Source of the DNA: Saturnia japonica
Taxonomy: Eukaryota; Arthropoda; Insecta; Lepidoptera; Saturniidae
Direction: 5' to 3'
Length of the DNA stretch: 64,000 bases
Assembly (NCBI GenBank): GCA_033032175.1
Contig: CM065309.1
Span: 13,516,001 to 13,580,000, forward strand
Made by a program: the position numbers and the translations under genes. How positions within the stretch are numbered: position 1 is the first letter of the stretch; each line of letters begins with the position of its first letter. Under the pieces are notes generated by a model that saw nothing but the letters and a program-made list of their open reading frames with translations, was not told where the DNA came from and made no database searches. Below, piece after piece: positions 61,810 through 64,000 of the stretch.

Positions 61810-62291
61810 TATAAGTCATTTCATGAATGATAAGTAATGAGAATTTTTAATAACAATATTGGGAACCGAATTTACAAAAAAATAAAATTTCATTAATTCT
61901 TAACTGATTTTGATGAAATTTTATACACAGGAAGTCTTTACATAATTAATGGGCTATAAGAATTGTCAATGTTACCTCTAGAATAAAAAAAAGTAATTCA
62001 AAGAGTTTAATTTTCATAAATTCTCAACCGATTCTGATCAAATTTTGTAGACGGGAAACATACATCATACCTACTATATTTGAGAGGCTATAAGAATTAA
62101 TAATGCATTAGAAATTGTACATTACAATAATAGTTTTCAACTGATTTTGATTAAAATTGTACACGGGAAATACATGCCACTCCTCAATTGATACGGCATA
62201 TGAATTGTCAACAATATGAGTAAAAATAAAGGGACTTAAATAATTATTACGTAGTAACAAACGTGTGCGGAGCCGCAGGCACACCGCTAGT

Positions 62292-63216
62292 AAGACTATA
62301 CGTTTGCGGTCTAAGTAAACAATGTTTACATTAATTACACTGACCATTTATTTTGCACATACTCGTACCTCGTAAATCAAGAACCTCTTTTATTTAGTTG
62401 TTGTTAGTATTCAAATATATTCTATAATAGTATGTTATATACTTACGATAATAATGTATATGTAAATATAACCAATTCCTTATGTCCAAATATGTCCAAT
62501 TCCTTGGTAAAGACTCGAGGGAAGGCACTTGTACCTTCATAAAATAGTTATGTTTATGTACTTTATTGGTTTATCGTTTCAACACACATTAAGTGATAAG
62601 TCTAGAAGGGGACTGGTGCTAAAATGCAGCTCCCGAAACAAATCTATTGATGCTTACCGATATGAATTTGCTGGACAAAGTTTCGAGAATTATAATTTTT
62701 TTAATAATAAGTTTCATTGTTTTAAGGGTTATGGGAATATGGTGGAGGATCAGTAGGTTAATGATAGTGATGTCTGGAAGTGATCCTGTCACCTTCTGTA
62801 CACCATTAAAAATGACATCGAACTGTAAAAACTATACCTACCTAAATAGTATAATTTTTTTTAAATAAACCGTATCGAATTTTTGGTCGTCTCTTCAGGT
62901 TACTGTAACAACTGAGACAATTAATAATGTTTATAATGTTAATAAGGGGGGGGGGGGGATTACTGGGGGACTACTGTAGTAGGTATATATTTAATTTGAT
63001 TGATATTCATAATATATTCAGAATTATACTTTAGGCATTACTTTTGAATGACTGTATAGTTTTTTACCGCGATAAAGAAACCCCACGTCAAATGTCTATT
63101 GTTGCCGACGTCCAGCAATAAAACAGATAGCTTATTGGTCGGTGATGTTCCCCTTCTGCATCCCGCAGACCATAAGGGAAGTCGCGCTTATGGCGCGGTA
63201 GCCAGCCTTTTTTAAA
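62292..63216. other. intergenic, no gene recognised
   Basis: AT-rich sequence with a 14-base G run at about 62946-62959, a possible source of sequencing error. Short open frames at 62529-62868 have no recognisable motif. GC-richer sequence at 63100-63205 has no identified origin. Confidence 0.4.
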
Positions 63217-63678
63217 GATATTATAAAGCTTATTAAGAGATGGTTTGTTTGTTTGAACGCGCTAATATCTGGAACTACTGTTCAGATTTGAAAGAATATT
63301 TTTACGTTTCATAGCCTATTCTTTGGGGATGGTTATAGGCTATACAACGTCACGCTACCACCCTAAGGAACGGAGCAGTAACTATAAATGTCAAGCGATC
63401 TGGCAAGCTGTAGGCAATTACAGAAAATTGGAAGAACGATAGATTACAAGTATCTTCTCGAGTTATAATTACGATACAGAAATATATGATTACCTATAGA
63501 AAACTTTTAATCATAATATTTTATTTTTGTACACTTAATAATATAATCGCTATAGATAAAGTATAAAGTGAAGAGAACAACGACACGGTACACGGGTGCG
63601 TTGGCGTCGCGTCGAGTCGACGTGGTAGAGAGTTGGTCGAATAAACTTAACACGGGCGAAACCACTGGGCACAGCTAG
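63217..63678 (+). mobile_element. Helitron H2-like element with CTAG terminus
   Basis: TATTATAAAGCTTATTAAGA, GGTTTGTTTGTTTGAACGCG, TAATATCTGGAACTACTG and GGTTATAGGCTATAC are H2 5' motifs. The 3' end ACACGGGCGAAACCACTGGG, then CACAGCTAG before T, is intact. The 5' edge is approximate. Confidence 0.65.
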
Positions 63679-64000
63679 TGAAATAATACTATTTGAAGCG
63701 TGTTGTAAGAAGCTATTCGCGACCTTCGGGTACGCGTGAGAATCATTGGCCTGCGTGTGACTACATTGTCTCTTGTTAAATAATAATTGACAACAGATTC
63801 AACAGAGTCGCGTGTTGCAACCAATGCGCCACTAACGTTTTCTTAAAGTCGCGTGAATAGTTGGCAAATTGTCAAATAAAAATTCGCATAAAATAGTTTC
63901 TCTTAAAAAATACTTTATTAAAGTGGATCCTGACTTCGGTAATATTTCCCTACAATGTTACAATGCATAGGAAATATTATTATATGAAAAACCTGCGTCG
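63679..64000. other. right edge, no feature recognised
   Basis: No coding frame or repeat end can be supported. GTCGCGTG occurs twice (about 63808 and 63849). Confidence 0.35.

Larger units (their letters stand above)
57116..62151. repeat. tandem duplication 2, unit 2 (5036 bp)
   Basis: The second unit of the 5.04-kb duplication. It runs from GATATCAGTAGC to TTGATTAAA, after which the original Helitron continues (AATTGTACACGGG). The first 0.8 kb is thus the third copy of the segment at 47346-48152. Confidence 0.92.
60197..62290 (+). mobile_element. Helitron H1, complete termini, host of a mariner
   Basis: It starts TCTGTATTAATAAATCTGTA after A (60196) and ends CTAG before T (62291). Ahead of CTAG, GTGTGC and GCACAC pair around GGAGCCGCAG, the 3' hairpin of Helitrons. 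It is about 790 bp without the inserted mariner. No Rep/helicase gene is present, so it is non-autonomous. Confidence 0.82.

Noticed and set aside
1..64000. CRISPR arrays, operons, phage or plasmid features
   Set aside because: None found; introns, repeat families and gene content are those of an insect nuclear genome.

Overview
The window is nuclear DNA of an insect, almost certainly a moth or butterfly. Two conserved animal genes with GT-AG introns lie on the + strand in AT-rich sequence. The rest is dominated by repeat families that I recognise from lepidopteran genomes: short non-autonomous Helitrons ending in CTAG inserted between A and T, tRNA-derived SINEs, Dong/R4-type and other LINE pieces, mariner and hAT elements. 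There is no sign of bacterial or viral genome organisation.

Layout. 1-2.6 kb: the last four exons of a CRYL1-type L-gulonate 3-dehydrogenase gene; its first exons lie left of the window. 2.6-7.7 kb: intergenic DNA with LINE remnants and a perfect inverted repeat whose loop carries a YY1-like motif. 7.7-25.2 kb: a complete six-exon gene for the kinase LKB1/STK11 (445 residues). Its large introns carry Helitrons, a dead hAT transposon with perfect ends, LINE pieces, a SINE, a pogo-like MITE and a wrecked mariner. 25.2-41 kb: repeat-rich DNA with no convincing host gene; two GC-rich patches might be first exons. 41-52.9 kb: an open 1226-codon Dong/R4-clade retrotransposon sitting in a TAA tract, followed by a 4.72-kb tandem duplication that begins inside its reading frame. 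52.1-62.2 kb: a second, overlapping tandem duplication of 5.04 kb. Each of its units carries a DD41D mariner-type transposon nested in a Helitron. 62.3-64 kb: sparse sequence and one more Helitron.

The two host genes belong to unrelated pathways (uronate/pentose catabolism; AMPK-kinase signalling) and are simply neighbours. The most informative part is the nested and duplicated block at 41-62 kb. Element ends, target duplications and junctions allow the order of events to be read there. The same pattern could also come from two alleles joined end to end by an assembler, and this must be separated from true duplication before biology is inferred.
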